Shown: in pieces, positions 1-7,299 of the stretch
How positions within the stretch are numbered: the first letter of the stretch is position 1
Layout of the letters: each line of letters opens with the position of its first letter
NCBI GenBank assembly: GCA_031264895.1
Contig: JAISDI010000249.1
Span: 1-9,458, forward strand
Length of the DNA: 9,458 nucleotides
Direction: 5' to 3'
DNA from: Endomicrobium sp.
GTDB taxonomy: Bacteria; Elusimicrobiota; Endomicrobiia; Endomicrobiales; Endomicrobiaceae
Program-made: the position numbers and the translations under genes
The notes under the pieces: generated by a model
Databases searched by the model: none
Told to the model about the DNA's origin: nothing
What the model saw: the letters and a program-made list of their open reading frames with translations, nothing else

Positions 1-33
1 TGATAGGCTCTTCTGAAGGCGCATATAGTGTCG

Positions 34-1704
34 TCAAAGAGAGAAGGTAGCAGAATTATTTATTAAGTCTTTTGCGTGTTCTATAGCTGCTTTTGTTATT
101 TTTTCTCCGGAAATCATTCTTGCTATTTCTTGCGCGTGTTCGTCTTCGGAAAGTGTTTTTGCTTTTGTATGAGTTCTTGAATCTAAAATTTCTTTGTAGA
201 TTTTTATGTGCGTTTTTGCAAACGCGGCCACTTGCGCCAAATGCGTTATTGAAAAGACCTGTTTGTTTTCCGCAAGAGCTTTAAGCTTTTTTCCTATCTT
301 TTCGCCTGTCTTTCCGCCGGTTCCCGTATCTATTTCGTCAAAAATCGTCGTTTGATCGCTTTTAAGTTCCGACGATATTTCTATTGCAAGCAGTACTCTT
401 GACAGTTCTCCGCCAGATGCCGTGTTTTTAAGAGGCAGGATTTTTTCGCCTTTATTTGCGCAAAACATGAACTCTATCGAATCATGACCGTCAGCCGACG
501 GCTCTTTTGCGCTGAAATTTATTTCAAATTCCGCGTTTTTCATGCCCAGTTCTTCAAGCTCTTTTTTTACTGACTTGCAAAAATCAGCGGCGGATTTTTT
601 TCTTTTTTTACTTATTTTTTCGCAAATTTCTTCCAATTGTTTTACGCAAACGGCAAGCTCTTGCTGAAGTTTACCGGTATTTTCTTTATAATCGGCAAGG
701 GTTTTCAATTCAGCTTCTATTGTGTTTTTATATTCCAGAATTTTGGCTATAGTCGAACCGTATTTCTTTTTCAGCTTTTTTCTTAATTCGATTCTTTCGA
801 GCGTTTCGTTAATTTTTTCCGGATTTGTTTCAATCTTAGAGAGAATATTTTCCGTTTCTCTGCGCGCTTCTTCGGCCTGATAATATGACTGTTCTATTAA
901 TGACAATGCTTCTGAAGCGTTGGCTCCCAGATTGTTTATGGCTTCTATATTTTTTTTCGCTTTTATTATGGCGTTTAAAGCCGGAGTTTCGCCCGAATAA
1001 AGAATAGAAACGGTTTCTTCACAAAGAGAAGAAATTTTTTCGGCATTTTTAAGACCGGGCAGTTCGGCTTCAAGTTTTTCGTCTTCGCCATTTTCCGGAT
1101 TTGCGTCTTCTATTTCTTTAATCTGAAAAGAGTATAGATCCGTTTTTCTTTCTCTTTCGGCGTCCGATAAATTTATTGCGTCGATTTTGGCTTTTATCTC
1201 TTTTACTTTTTCATACGACTGCGCGGCTTTTATTTTAAAATCGCTGGTTTGCGCTGCTTTATCGAGAATTTCAAGCTGCGAATCCAAATTTAAGAGAGAA
1301 TGCTTTTCGTCCTGATTGTGAAAATCAACCAAATAATTCCCCAAAACCGAAAGAGATGAAACGCTGACCTGCGAATCGTTAATAAAAGCTTTGCTTTTTC
1401 CGCTGTTTTCTATTGTTCTGCGTATTATTAAAGTATTGCCGTCGTCTAAAGGTATTGACAGCGAATTTAGGTATTCTTTTATTTTAGGATTGTTAAATTC
1501 GAAAGACGCGGATATTGTGCATACGCAACACCCTGAACGAATACTGGACAGCTCCGCCCTTGCGCCGGTAAGAAGTTCTATGGATTTGACCAGTATGGAT
1601 TTGCCCGATCCAGTTTCGCCGGATATGACGGTAAAACCTGCGCCGAAATCTATATTTAAATCTTCAATCAAAGCATAGTTTTTTATTGAAAGAGAAAGAA
1701 TCAT
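34..1704 (-). CDS. recN: DNA repair protein RecN (SMC-like ATPase)
   Basis: RecN is a cytoplasmic SMC-like ATPase that acts at double-strand breaks in recombinational repair. The 556-residue product is close to the usual RecN length. It has an N-terminal ABC half with a Walker A motif GETGSGKS at about residues 29-36 and a Q-loop-like VDFHNQDEKHSLL near 127-138. A long, charged Lys/Glu-rich middle (about 160-390) looks like the coiled-coil arm. The C-terminal half carries the signature SGGELSR (about 430-436), Walker B TTIFDEIDTG (about 452-461) and a switch histidine in THLAQVA (about 487-493). An in-frame TTG lies one codon upstream at 1707, but I chose the ATG at 1704 because it overlaps the NAD kinase stop in TGATG, which suggests translational coupling. 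The stop is at 34-36. Family assignment is firm; only the exact start codon is slightly uncertain. Confidence 0.95.
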   Translation of the reverse strand: MILSLSIKNYALIEDLNIDFGAGFTVISGETGSGKSILVKSIELLTGARAELSSIRSGCCVCTISASFEFNNPKIKEYLNSLSIPLDDGNTLIIRRTIENSGKSKAFINDSQVSVSSLSVLGNYLVDFHNQDEKHSLLNLDSQLEILDKAAQTSDFKIKAAQSYEKVKEIKAKIDAINLSDAERERKTDLYSFQIKEIEDANPENGEDEKLEAELPGLKNAEKISSLCEETVSILYSGETPALNAIIKAKKNIEAINNLGANASEALSLIEQSYYQAEEARRETENILSKIETNPEKINETLERIELRKKLKKKYGSTIAKILEYKNTIEAELKTLADYKENTGKLQQELAVCVKQLEEICEKISKKRKKSAADFCKSVKKELEELGMKNAEFEINFSAKEPSADGHDSIEFMFCANKGEKILPLKNTASGGELSRVLLAIEISSELKSDQTTIFDEIDTGTGGKTGEKIGKKLKALAENKQVFSITHLAQVAAFAKTHIKIYKEILDSRTHTKAKTLSEDEHAQEIARMISGEKITKAAIEHAKDLINNSATFSL

Positions 1705-1706
1705 CA
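1702..1706 (-). promoter_or_regulatory. nadK stop / recN start overlap (TGATG)
   Basis: Read on the minus strand, TGA ends nadK and the following ATG begins recN, sharing the A. No separate strong Shine-Dalgarno site for recN is obvious, so termination-reinitiation coupling is the likely way recN is translated. This overlap is why the ATG was preferred over the upstream TTG at 1707. Confidence 0.7.
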
Positions 1707-2525
1707 AACGCCCCAGTGTAATTTTGTTTTAAGAGTTTCAAAATATGATTTGCTGCAGTTTTTTATTAATTTAAGCTGTTTTTTGTAAGGAGAAAGTTTA
1801 ACTTTGCCGCCGTTTGAAATTTGAAAGTTTTCCTGCCCGTCGATCGATATTAAAATTTTGCCTCTGTCGTTTTTATTGTTTGCCTGCAACTGCAATTCGT
1901 TTTTGTCAGAAAGTATCATCGGTCTTTGGGTTAAAGTGTGCGGACATATTGGCGTAAGAATAAATACGGGAAGATTTGGCAGAACAATAGGGCCGGAAGC
2001 GGCAAGAGAATATGCCGTAGATCCCGTAGGGGTAGCAAAAATTATTCCGTCGCATTGATAGTTAGTGGTAGATTTTTTGTCTATGCTTACAGCTACGTTT
2101 ATTAGCGTGCTTTCAAAAGCGGAACGCACGACGCAGTCGTTTGCGGCAATTCTCTTTATTTTTTTGCCGTTTTGCGAAAATTCGACGCAAAGGAGCATTC
2201 TTTTTTCGACTTTTATCCCTGATTTGAGAATATCTTTTAAAAGCGCGTATATTTCGTTTGTGTCCGTATCGGTTAAAAAGCCAAGCGATCCAAGATTTAT
2301 TCCTTTTACAGGAACTGACAGCGGCGAGAAAACTCTTATGACTTTCAGCATTGTTCCGTCTCCTCCTACGGACAAAACAAAATCTACCTTTTTTGCTTTT
2401 ACCGAATGAGAATCGCAGACGAAAACTCTGCATTTATTTTCTTTAAGCCAAAACGCAATGTCAAAAGCAAGTTTTTTTGCGTTTGTTTTTGTTTTATTAT
2501 AGATAACGCCCGCGCTGTATTTCAT
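1704..2525 (-). CDS. nadK: NAD kinase (ATP-NAD kinase)
   Basis: This enzyme phosphorylates NAD to NADP in the cytoplasm, using ATP or polyphosphate. The 273-residue length is typical for bacteria. Diagnostic motifs are in order: GGDGT at residues 54-58 (phosphate-donor and catalytic loop), NLGSLGFL at about 77-84, an AND motif at 128-130 (substrate binding), and TPTGSTAYSLAASGP at 165-179, the conserved glycine-rich NAD-binding loop. A late SIDGQ element at about 227-231 also fits the family. The start ATG is preceded by AAGGAAA at a suitable distance. The stop shares one base with the recN start, so the two genes form a minus-strand operon; a nadK-recN pairing is also found in other bacteria. 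Nothing looks broken. Confidence 0.96.
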   Translation of the reverse strand: MKYSAGVIYNKTKTNAKKLAFDIAFWLKENKCRVFVCDSHSVKAKKVDFVLSVGGDGTMLKVIRVFSPLSVPVKGINLGSLGFLTDTDTNEIYALLKDILKSGIKVEKRMLLCVEFSQNGKKIKRIAANDCVVRSAFESTLINVAVSIDKKSTTNYQCDGIIFATPTGSTAYSLAASGPIVLPNLPVFILTPICPHTLTQRPMILSDKNELQLQANNKNDRGKILISIDGQENFQISNGGKVKLSPYKKQLKLIKNCSKSYFETLKTKLHWGV

Positions 2526-2540
2526 TGATTTTCCTTAATA

Positions 2541-2549
2541 TGCTATAAT
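2541..2549 (+). promoter_or_regulatory. Extended -10 promoter for the paaK operon
   Basis: TGCTATAAT is an exact extended -10 element (TGn plus TATAAT) on the plus strand, in the 91-bp gap between the divergent nadK and paaK genes. No good -35 hexamer is visible upstream, which is common for extended -10 promoters. Transcription would begin near 2556 and give a leader of about 60 bases before the paaK ATG. The paaK ribosome-binding site is AAGG (2606-2609), continuing CGG. This is a prediction from sequence only. Confidence 0.5.
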
Positions 2550-2577
2550 TTCACAATCCGATTTATTCATGACCATA

Positions 2578-2587
2578 ATTATATAAT
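2578..2587. promoter_or_regulatory. Palindromic double -10 (ATTATATAAT)
   Basis: ATTATATAAT is its own reverse complement and contains TATAAT on both strands: 2582-2587 on plus and 2583-2578 on minus. It could serve as the -10 of a nadK-recN promoter (start near 2571, leader about 45 bases) and as a second -10 for paaK. The -35 regions are AT-rich and poorly matched on both sides. In a region this AT-rich, a chance occurrence is quite possible. Confidence 0.35.
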
Positions 2588-2616
2588 AAAAATATTTATT
2601 TATAAAAGGCGGTTAT

Positions 2617-3903
2617 ATGTTTTGGCAAAAAGAAATTGAAACAGCGCCCCATTCAGAAATTCAGAAATTACAGCTTCGAATGTTGAACGACACGATAGAG
2701 AGAGCAAAAAAATCAAAATTCTACTCGAAAAAACTTCAAAATGTCAATCAGCTTAAAAACATCGAACAAATTCAAGAACTGCCGTTTACAACAAAAGAAG
2801 ATTTGCGCGGCGGTTTCCCATACGATTTTCTCGCGGTTGATTTGGGAGAAGTCGTAAGGCTTCATTCTTCTTCAGGAACAACAGGAAACCCTACCGTCGT
2901 ATACCATACCGCTCAGGATTTGCAAAGCTGGGCAAATATTTCCGCAAGATGTATGTACGCCGCCGGAGCAAGAAAAAACGATATTTTTCAAAATACTATG
3001 GGTTACGGTCTTTTTACGGGCGGACTTGGTTTTCATTACGGCGCGGAAAGGCTCGGCATGATGACGATACCTATAGGGCCCGGAAACAGTAAAAGGCAGA
3101 CTTGGTTTATGCAGAATTTCGGCACAACGACCGTACATATTCTGCCAAGCTATGCGGTAAGGCTTTATCACAGCATGAAAGAGGACGGGATCGACCCGAA
3201 AAAAGACTTAAAGTTAAAAATATTTTTTATCGGCGCAGAACCTCACACCGAAGAACTTCGCAGGGAAATACAGGAATTATACGGACTAAAAGCTTTCAAC
3301 TCTTACGGCCTTTCGGAAATAAGCGGGCCTGGCGTCGCTTTCGAATGCGGCGAGCAGGACGGCATGCATATCTGGGAAGATTTTGTAATACCGGAAATTA
3401 TCGATCCCGATACGCTCGAAGTATTGCCCGATGGACAAGAAGGCGAACTTGTTTTAACCGCGATAAACCGTCGTGCAATGCCGGTAATAAGGTACAGAAC
3501 CAGGGATCTTACAAAAATTTTGCCCAGCCCCTGCGCCTGCGGCAGAACGCACCGCAAAATCGCCCGCATTAAAGGAAGAACCGACGATATGATGATCATC
3601 AACGGCGTAAATATTTTTCCGATACAAATAGAAAAAACGATTATGAATATCCCTGAAGCGAGCAAAAATTACATTATCGAAATCGCAGAAAAAAATTATA
3701 TGGACAAACTGTCCGTAAAAATAGAAATTAACGACGAAGCTTTTGACGGAACTCTTGAAGATCTCGAAAAGCTAAAACATAAAATAGAAACCGAACTTAA
3801 ATCCGAAACGGGAGTGTCGCCGATAGTAAGTTTTGTCGATCAGGGAACGCTTCCCGCAGCCGAAGGAAAAGCAAAAAGAGTTTACGATTTAAGGAAAAAA
3901 TAA
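2617..3903 (+). CDS. paaK: Phenylacetate-CoA ligase (PaaK family, AMP-forming)
   Basis: Enzymes of this family adenylate phenylacetate or related aryl acids with ATP and transfer them to CoA, giving the thioester, AMP and pyrophosphate in the cytoplasm. The 428-residue length is typical. The ANL-superfamily P-loop SSSGTTGNPT is at residues 84-93. The adenylate-binding core SYGLSE is at about 229-234 and the YRTRD motif at 293-297. The hinge motif GRTDDMMIINGVNIFP is at 320-335, and the C-terminal EGKAKRV (about 416-422) carries the expected catalytic lysine. A PCACGR element at about 305-310 matches family members. The gene heads a plus-strand operon, with an ACT-domain gene 17 bases downstream; PaaK paralogs in anaerobes and archaea are often paired this way. 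Exact acid specificity (phenylacetate, indoleacetate or another) cannot be read from the sequence. Confidence 0.92.
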   Translation: MFWQKEIETAPHSEIQKLQLRMLNDTIERAKKSKFYSKKLQNVNQLKNIEQIQELPFTTKEDLRGGFPYDFLAVDLGEVVRLHSSSGTTGNPTVVYHTAQDLQSWANISARCMYAAGARKNDIFQNTMGYGLFTGGLGFHYGAERLGMMTIPIGPGNSKRQTWFMQNFGTTTVHILPSYAVRLYHSMKEDGIDPKKDLKLKIFFIGAEPHTEELRREIQELYGLKAFNSYGLSEISGPGVAFECGEQDGMHIWEDFVIPEIIDPDTLEVLPDGQEGELVLTAINRRAMPVIRYRTRDLTKILPSPCACGRTHRKIARIKGRTDDMMIINGVNIFPIQIEKTIMNIPEASKNYIIEIAEKNYMDKLSVKIEINDEAFDGTLEDLEKLKHKIETELKSETGVSPIVSFVDQGTLPAAEGKAKRVYDLRKK

Positions 3904-3920
3904 AATATAAAGAGGTTTTT

Positions 3921-4349
3921 ATGCCATTTCATTTATCTGTCTTTTTGGAAAACAAGCCCGGAAGGCTTGAGAAAATTATGAAAGTCCTTTCGGAACATAA
4001 AATAAATTTAAGCGCGATGTCTCTTGCAAGCGCCGGCAATTTCGGCGTGGTTAAGCTTTTGGTCGACGATCCGCAAAAAGCTTTTGACGAACTTAAAAAA
4101 CAAAAAATTACCGTCACAAAACGCAAAATAGCCGCCGTTGTCATCGGAAACGTTCCCGGAGCTTTTTACGATTTACTGCGCAAACTTTCGGACAGAGGCA
4201 CAAATATAGAAGACTGCTACGGTTTTCTTTTAAACGACGGAAAGACGGCGGCCATCGTTTTAGAAATAGAAAATCAGCCCGAAGCTGAAAAAGTTTTAAA
4301 AGACATTGACGCAAACGTGCTTGACGAAGATAAAATCTATAATTATTAA
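3921..4349 (+). CDS. Tandem ACT-domain protein
   Basis: This is a stand-alone regulatory-type protein of 142 residues made of two ACT domains, like the small tandem-ACT family COG4747. ACT domains usually bind amino acids or similar small ligands at dimer interfaces. The first domain runs about 3-65, with the typical ENKPGRLEKIMKVLSEHKIN turn and helix at 10-29. The second runs about 70-140, with VPGAFYDLLRKLSDRGTNIE at 78-97. There is no attached catalytic or DNA-binding domain. The start follows AAAGAGG at good spacing, 17 bases after paaK, and the next gene begins 10 bases after the stop. Its place in the operon suggests it senses an aromatic amino acid or aryl acid and adjusts the ligase or the pathway. 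That role is inferred, not seen. Confidence 0.88.
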   Translation: MPFHLSVFLENKPGRLEKIMKVLSEHKINLSAMSLASAGNFGVVKLLVDDPQKAFDELKKQKITVTKRKIAAVVIGNVPGAFYDLLRKLSDRGTNIEDCYGFLLNDGKTAAIVLEIENQPEAEKVLKDIDANVLDEDKIYNY

Positions 4350-4359
4350 GGGTTAAAAA

Positions 4360-5814
4360 ATGTTACCGATTATTTTAGTTTCTCTTTTTGTGGCGGCATT
4401 GATTGCGGCGGGAATATGGGGAATGAAAAAAACGACTACGCTAAACGATTTTTTTCTGGGATCAAGATCCATAGGGCCGTGGGTATCGGCTTTTTCTTAC
4501 GGGGCTTCTTATTTTTCAGCCGTGGTCTTCATAGGGTTTGCCGGAAAATTCGGCTGGGGGTTCGGTCTTAACTCTCTGTGGATAGCTTTCGGAAACGCCT
4601 TTTTGGGAGCGTTTCTTGCGTGGATAGTTTTGGGCAGACGCACAAGAACCATGACGCAAAATTTAGACGTGGTTACAATGCCGGAATTTTTACAGGAGAG
4701 ATACGGCGGAAGATACTTCAAAATGATTGCCGCCGTTGTGATATTCTTATTTTTGCTGCCGTATGCGGCTTCGGTGTTTAAAGGACTCGGATATTTGTTT
4801 GAAGTAAATTTTAACGTTTCTTTTGATACAGCTCTTCTTATAATGGTGGCGATAGTTGCCGTTTATCTGATTCTCGGCGGATATTTTGCCATGACGATGA
4901 CCGATTTTATACAGGGATTTATAATGCTGACAGGCGCGGTTGTCATGGCTTTAATTTTGACCGGAAAAGCCGGCGGATTTATTTATTCCATACAGCAGAT
5001 TTCCGCAAACTTTTATGAAAACGTTCAATCGCATTCTTCGCCGAATTATCTTTTGCTTGCGTCGATTATCTTTATGACGTCGTTCGGGGCGTGGGGTATG
5101 CCTCAGATGGTGCAAAAATTTTATTCGATTAAAAACGAAAAAGTCATTAAAATTGCTGCGTTTACAACGCTTGGTTTTTGCCTTATAATTTCGGTGTGCG
5201 CTTACTTTACCGGAGCGTTGACGCATATGTTTTTCGACAGTCCCGTTACCGTAAACGGCATTGTCAATTATGACGCGATGGTGCCGGATATGCTGATAAA
5301 ATACCTCCCGCAAGGCATTATGGCGATAATACTTTTGCTTATTTTATCGGCTTCAATGTCTACGCTTTCGGCTTTGGTTTTGGTATCGGCTTCAAGCATT
5401 GCGATAGATTTGTATAAAGGTCATATCAATCCGGATATATCAAAAAGAAATTCGGTTTTTATGATGCGTTTTTTAAGCGGACTGTTCATCTTAATATCAT
5501 ATATGATTGCGCGTTATCAGTTTTCTTTTATAGTCACGCTTATGTCATTGTCGTGGGGGGTAGTTGCCGGCGGATTTTTAGCGCCTTACGTTTACGGGCT
5601 GTATTGGAAAAGAACTACGCTTATAGGGGCAAAAGCCGGAATGGTCGGCGGAATAGCTACGGCAATAATATTGTTTTACGTAATGGGGCCTGAAAAATCG
5701 CCCATAGCGTCGAGCATTGCAATAATAACGCCTTTTATAATTGTTCCAGCCGTAAGCCTCATGACAAAAAAACCTTCTTCAAGAAGAATAGTAAAAGCAT
5801 TTAAGGGGATATAA
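4360..5814 (+). CDS. Sodium:solute symporter (SSS family)
   Basis: This is an inner-membrane secondary transporter of the SSS family (PutP/PanF/SglT type), which imports an organic solute with Na+. The 484-residue protein is almost wholly hydrophobic, with about 13 membrane segments, as usual. Family landmarks include DFFLGSRSIGPW at about 30-41, the conserved GGYFAMTMTDFIQG at 173-186, and SASMSTLSALVLVSAS at 330-345. The serines and threonine of this last stretch correspond to the Na+-site region of the family. The start ATG follows AAGGG, which overlaps the stop of the ACT gene, so translation is closely linked. The substrate is unknown. Downstream of an aryl-CoA ligase and an ACT protein, an aromatic acid, amino acid or other carboxylate is plausible. 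The stop overlaps the next start by one base. Confidence 0.93.
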   Translation: MLPIILVSLFVAALIAAGIWGMKKTTTLNDFFLGSRSIGPWVSAFSYGASYFSAVVFIGFAGKFGWGFGLNSLWIAFGNAFLGAFLAWIVLGRRTRTMTQNLDVVTMPEFLQERYGGRYFKMIAAVVIFLFLLPYAASVFKGLGYLFEVNFNVSFDTALLIMVAIVAVYLILGGYFAMTMTDFIQGFIMLTGAVVMALILTGKAGGFIYSIQQISANFYENVQSHSSPNYLLLASIIFMTSFGAWGMPQMVQKFYSIKNEKVIKIAAFTTLGFCLIISVCAYFTGALTHMFFDSPVTVNGIVNYDAMVPDMLIKYLPQGIMAIILLLILSASMSTLSALVLVSASSIAIDLYKGHINPDISKRNSVFMMRFLSGLFILISYMIARYQFSFIVTLMSLSWGVVAGGFLAPYVYGLYWKRTTLIGAKAGMVGGIATAIILFYVMGPEKSPIASSIAIITPFIIVPAVSLMTKKPSSRRIVKAFKGI

Positions 5815-6467
5815 TGAAAAAAATAGTTTTTGTTTTATTTTTAATGACCGTGTCCGTTTTCGCGTCGGCAGACGCTTTAAGAGATTGGACTGATTTTGAG
5901 ACGCAGCTCAGAAAAGGAAGCATATCGTCCGCAGAAGCGGAATTTTTGGCAAAAAAACTTACCCAAAATCTAAGCGATTATGCCGTAGAACAAAATATAA
6001 CCGAAGACGTTCAATGGGCTTTTCCGGTAAAAGGATTTTCAAAAAATGATGTTGCCGACGTTAAAAAACTTTACAAAGCAATGGCCGAAAGCGCGTCGGA
6101 CACAAAATTCTTTGAGGGCGATCAGTTTTTAGGACAAAAATATATAAGCATAGAAATATCCACTAAAAACGCAAAAGATGCCGCGGACGTAGTTGCGGCA
6201 AATAACGCAATAGTTATATACGTCAAAAGAGGCGCGTTAAACTCCGCAAGCGGCAATTGTATATGGCTCTATAATCCCGCTCAAAATTTCTACATTTATT
6301 ACGGATATTTGCGCGACGTAGACGTAAATTTGGGAGACATAGTAAAAACCGGAGACAAAATCGGAAACATAAGACCTTTAAAAAAAGGATATGCCCTAAA
6401 ATTTACAGTCCTAATATACGGTGACGACAAGTTCGGCCTCTACCCCTATTTTGACGACATGCCTTAG
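5814..6467 (+). CDS. Secreted LytM/M23-like protein, apparently without zinc ligands
   Basis: The 217-residue protein starts with a signal peptide (MKKIVFVLFLMTVSVFASADA; cleavage probably near residue 18-20), so it should act in the envelope. A mixed-charge region follows to about 65. WAFPVKGF at 68-75 resembles the WPV entry of M23 (LytM) domains. DVDVNLGDIVKTGDKIGNI at 168-186 matches the V..GD.VK.G..IG strand-turn of M23 peptidases. However, the usual YxHL is YYGYL here (162-166), the HxHF motif is replaced by YALKFTV (193-199), and no HxxxD is seen near KYISIEIS (109-116). It therefore looks like a degenerate LytM domain, comparable in idea to EnvC or NlpD, which regulate amidases. The ATG overlaps the symporter stop (TAATG) behind an AAGGGGA site. 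The fold assignment is moderately sure; the function is unknown. Confidence 0.72.
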   Translation: MKKIVFVLFLMTVSVFASADALRDWTDFETQLRKGSISSAEAEFLAKKLTQNLSDYAVEQNITEDVQWAFPVKGFSKNDVADVKKLYKAMAESASDTKFFEGDQFLGQKYISIEISTKNAKDAADVVAANNAIVIYVKRGALNSASGNCIWLYNPAQNFYIYYGYLRDVDVNLGDIVKTGDKIGNIRPLKKGYALKFTVLIYGDDKFGLYPYFDDMP

Positions 6468-6501
6468 CCGGCTCTTTGCACACTGTAAATAATGCCGCCT
6501 A
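6465..6501. terminator. Possible weak bidirectional hairpin between convergent genes
   Basis: TAGCCGGC (6465-6472) can pair with GCCGCCTA (6494-6501) with one mismatch, across a 21-base loop. It sits in the short gap between the convergent LytM-like and GNAT genes, where a terminator is expected. The loop is long and the following run (GTATATTTCT) is only weakly T-rich, so this is a poor match to an intrinsic terminator. Confidence 0.22.
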
Positions 6502-6510
6502 GTATATTTC

Positions 6511-7287
6511 TCAAAAATAAAATCTTAATAATCTTGTTTTTGAATATGCGCCGGCGCTTTCCATTGTCTTTTTTGAATTATGATTATAATACCAGCAGCC
6601 TGATATTGCCTGTAATCCTTTTTCTTTGACGATATTTTTTAATCCGTTTAATATATTTGAGCCAAAACCTTTTTGCCGGTATTCTTCACAAACAATCATC
6701 CCTATACTTGCATATATGTTTACAATCTTCTGATATTCAATAAAACCAAATCCGATTACATTATTTTCATATCTTACAATATATATTTCTTCATCCATTC
6801 CTTTTTTTATATTCACAATATCATCTTTTAGAAAATCATGACATATATTTAATATTTTCTCATCTCTTTCAACATTTGCCAAATCCAATTTTATATCTAA
6901 TATTTTTTTAGGCTTTTTTTGCGTATATATTGAAAAATACGCCTGTTTTTCTATTTTTACATAATTATCTATCGCATGGCTTATAAAAAATTCATCGCCG
7001 ATCGGTATTAATGCCTCTTTCACGGATTCATATTTTTTGATGATTTCAAATAATTCTTGCGAAATATTTCTATATTGTTCGAATATATTAAACAATGTCA
7101 ATATTTCTTTATTATTTATGGCAAAATATCCGATAATATTTTTATTATATTCCATTATGTAAAAATTACTTTCCCTAACGTGTGCTTCCCAAAATGAATC
7201 AACGATAATTCTATTGTCTGTATAATACTCGCAAATATATTTCATAATATTTTCATATGTACACTTATTTATAACAATATTATTCAT
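6511..7287 (-). CDS. GNAT-family N-acetyltransferase, two-domain
   Basis: The C-terminal half (about 140-258) is a GNAT domain that would transfer an acyl group from acyl-CoA to an amine. It has the acetyl-CoA loop RQKGFGS at 204-210 and YYNHNSKKTMESAGA at 233-247, the usual end of the fold. The N-terminal half looks like a diverged second copy: FYIMEYNKNIIGYFAI (42-57) parallels IYIVRYENNVIGFGFI (168-183), with about 7 of 16 identical, but it lacks the RxxGxG loop. I chose the ATG at 7287 because AAGGAG lies just upstream; the frame stays open further upstream only through a GC-rich element of different composition. The length is 258 residues. Sampled lines of the gene are about 18-25% GC, far below the neighbours, which suggests horizontal transfer. 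The substrate is unknown; antibiotic, polyamine or protein amines are all possible. Confidence 0.85.
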   Translation of the reverse strand: MNNIVINKCTYENIMKYICEYYTDNRIIVDSFWEAHVRESNFYIMEYNKNIIGYFAINNKEILTLFNIFEQYRNISQELFEIIKKYESVKEALIPIGDEFFISHAIDNYVKIEKQAYFSIYTQKKPKKILDIKLDLANVERDEKILNICHDFLKDDIVNIKKGMDEEIYIVRYENNVIGFGFIEYQKIVNIYASIGMIVCEEYRQKGFGSNILNGLKNIVKEKGLQAISGCWYYNHNSKKTMESAGAYSKTRLLRFYF

Positions 7288-7293
7288 TTGTTT

Positions 7294-7299
7294 CTCCTT
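7294..7299 (-). promoter_or_regulatory. Ribosome-binding site fixing the GNAT start
   Basis: AAGGAG on the minus strand lies six bases upstream of the ATG at 7287. The strong match rules in this start over an extended frame that begins with TTG at 7425 and would add 46 residues read through the GC-rich island. The outer end of the island's inverted repeat touches this site. Confidence 0.8.

Noticed and set aside
1..50. Possible gene ends at the left edge: a plus-strand frame open from 3 to a TAG at 48-50, and a minus-strand ATG at 24-22 reading MRLQKSLS.
   Set aside because: Both are too short to judge. The minus ATG has no ribosome-binding site and the plus frame would overlap the recN 3' end. 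I could not recognise either product.
1705..1707. TTG as the recN start codon.
   Set aside because: It adds only one residue before an ATG that overlaps the nadK stop in a standard coupling arrangement; the ATG is the simpler choice.
3102..3572. A 156-codon plus-strand frame inside paaK.
   Set aside because: It lies wholly within the well-supported paaK gene in another frame, and its Arg-rich product resembles no known protein: a shadow frame.
4951..5313. A 120-codon minus-strand frame opposite the symporter gene.
   Set aside because: It is antisense to a clear membrane transporter, and its basic His/Arg/Lys-rich composition is what the complement of a hydrophobic gene gives.
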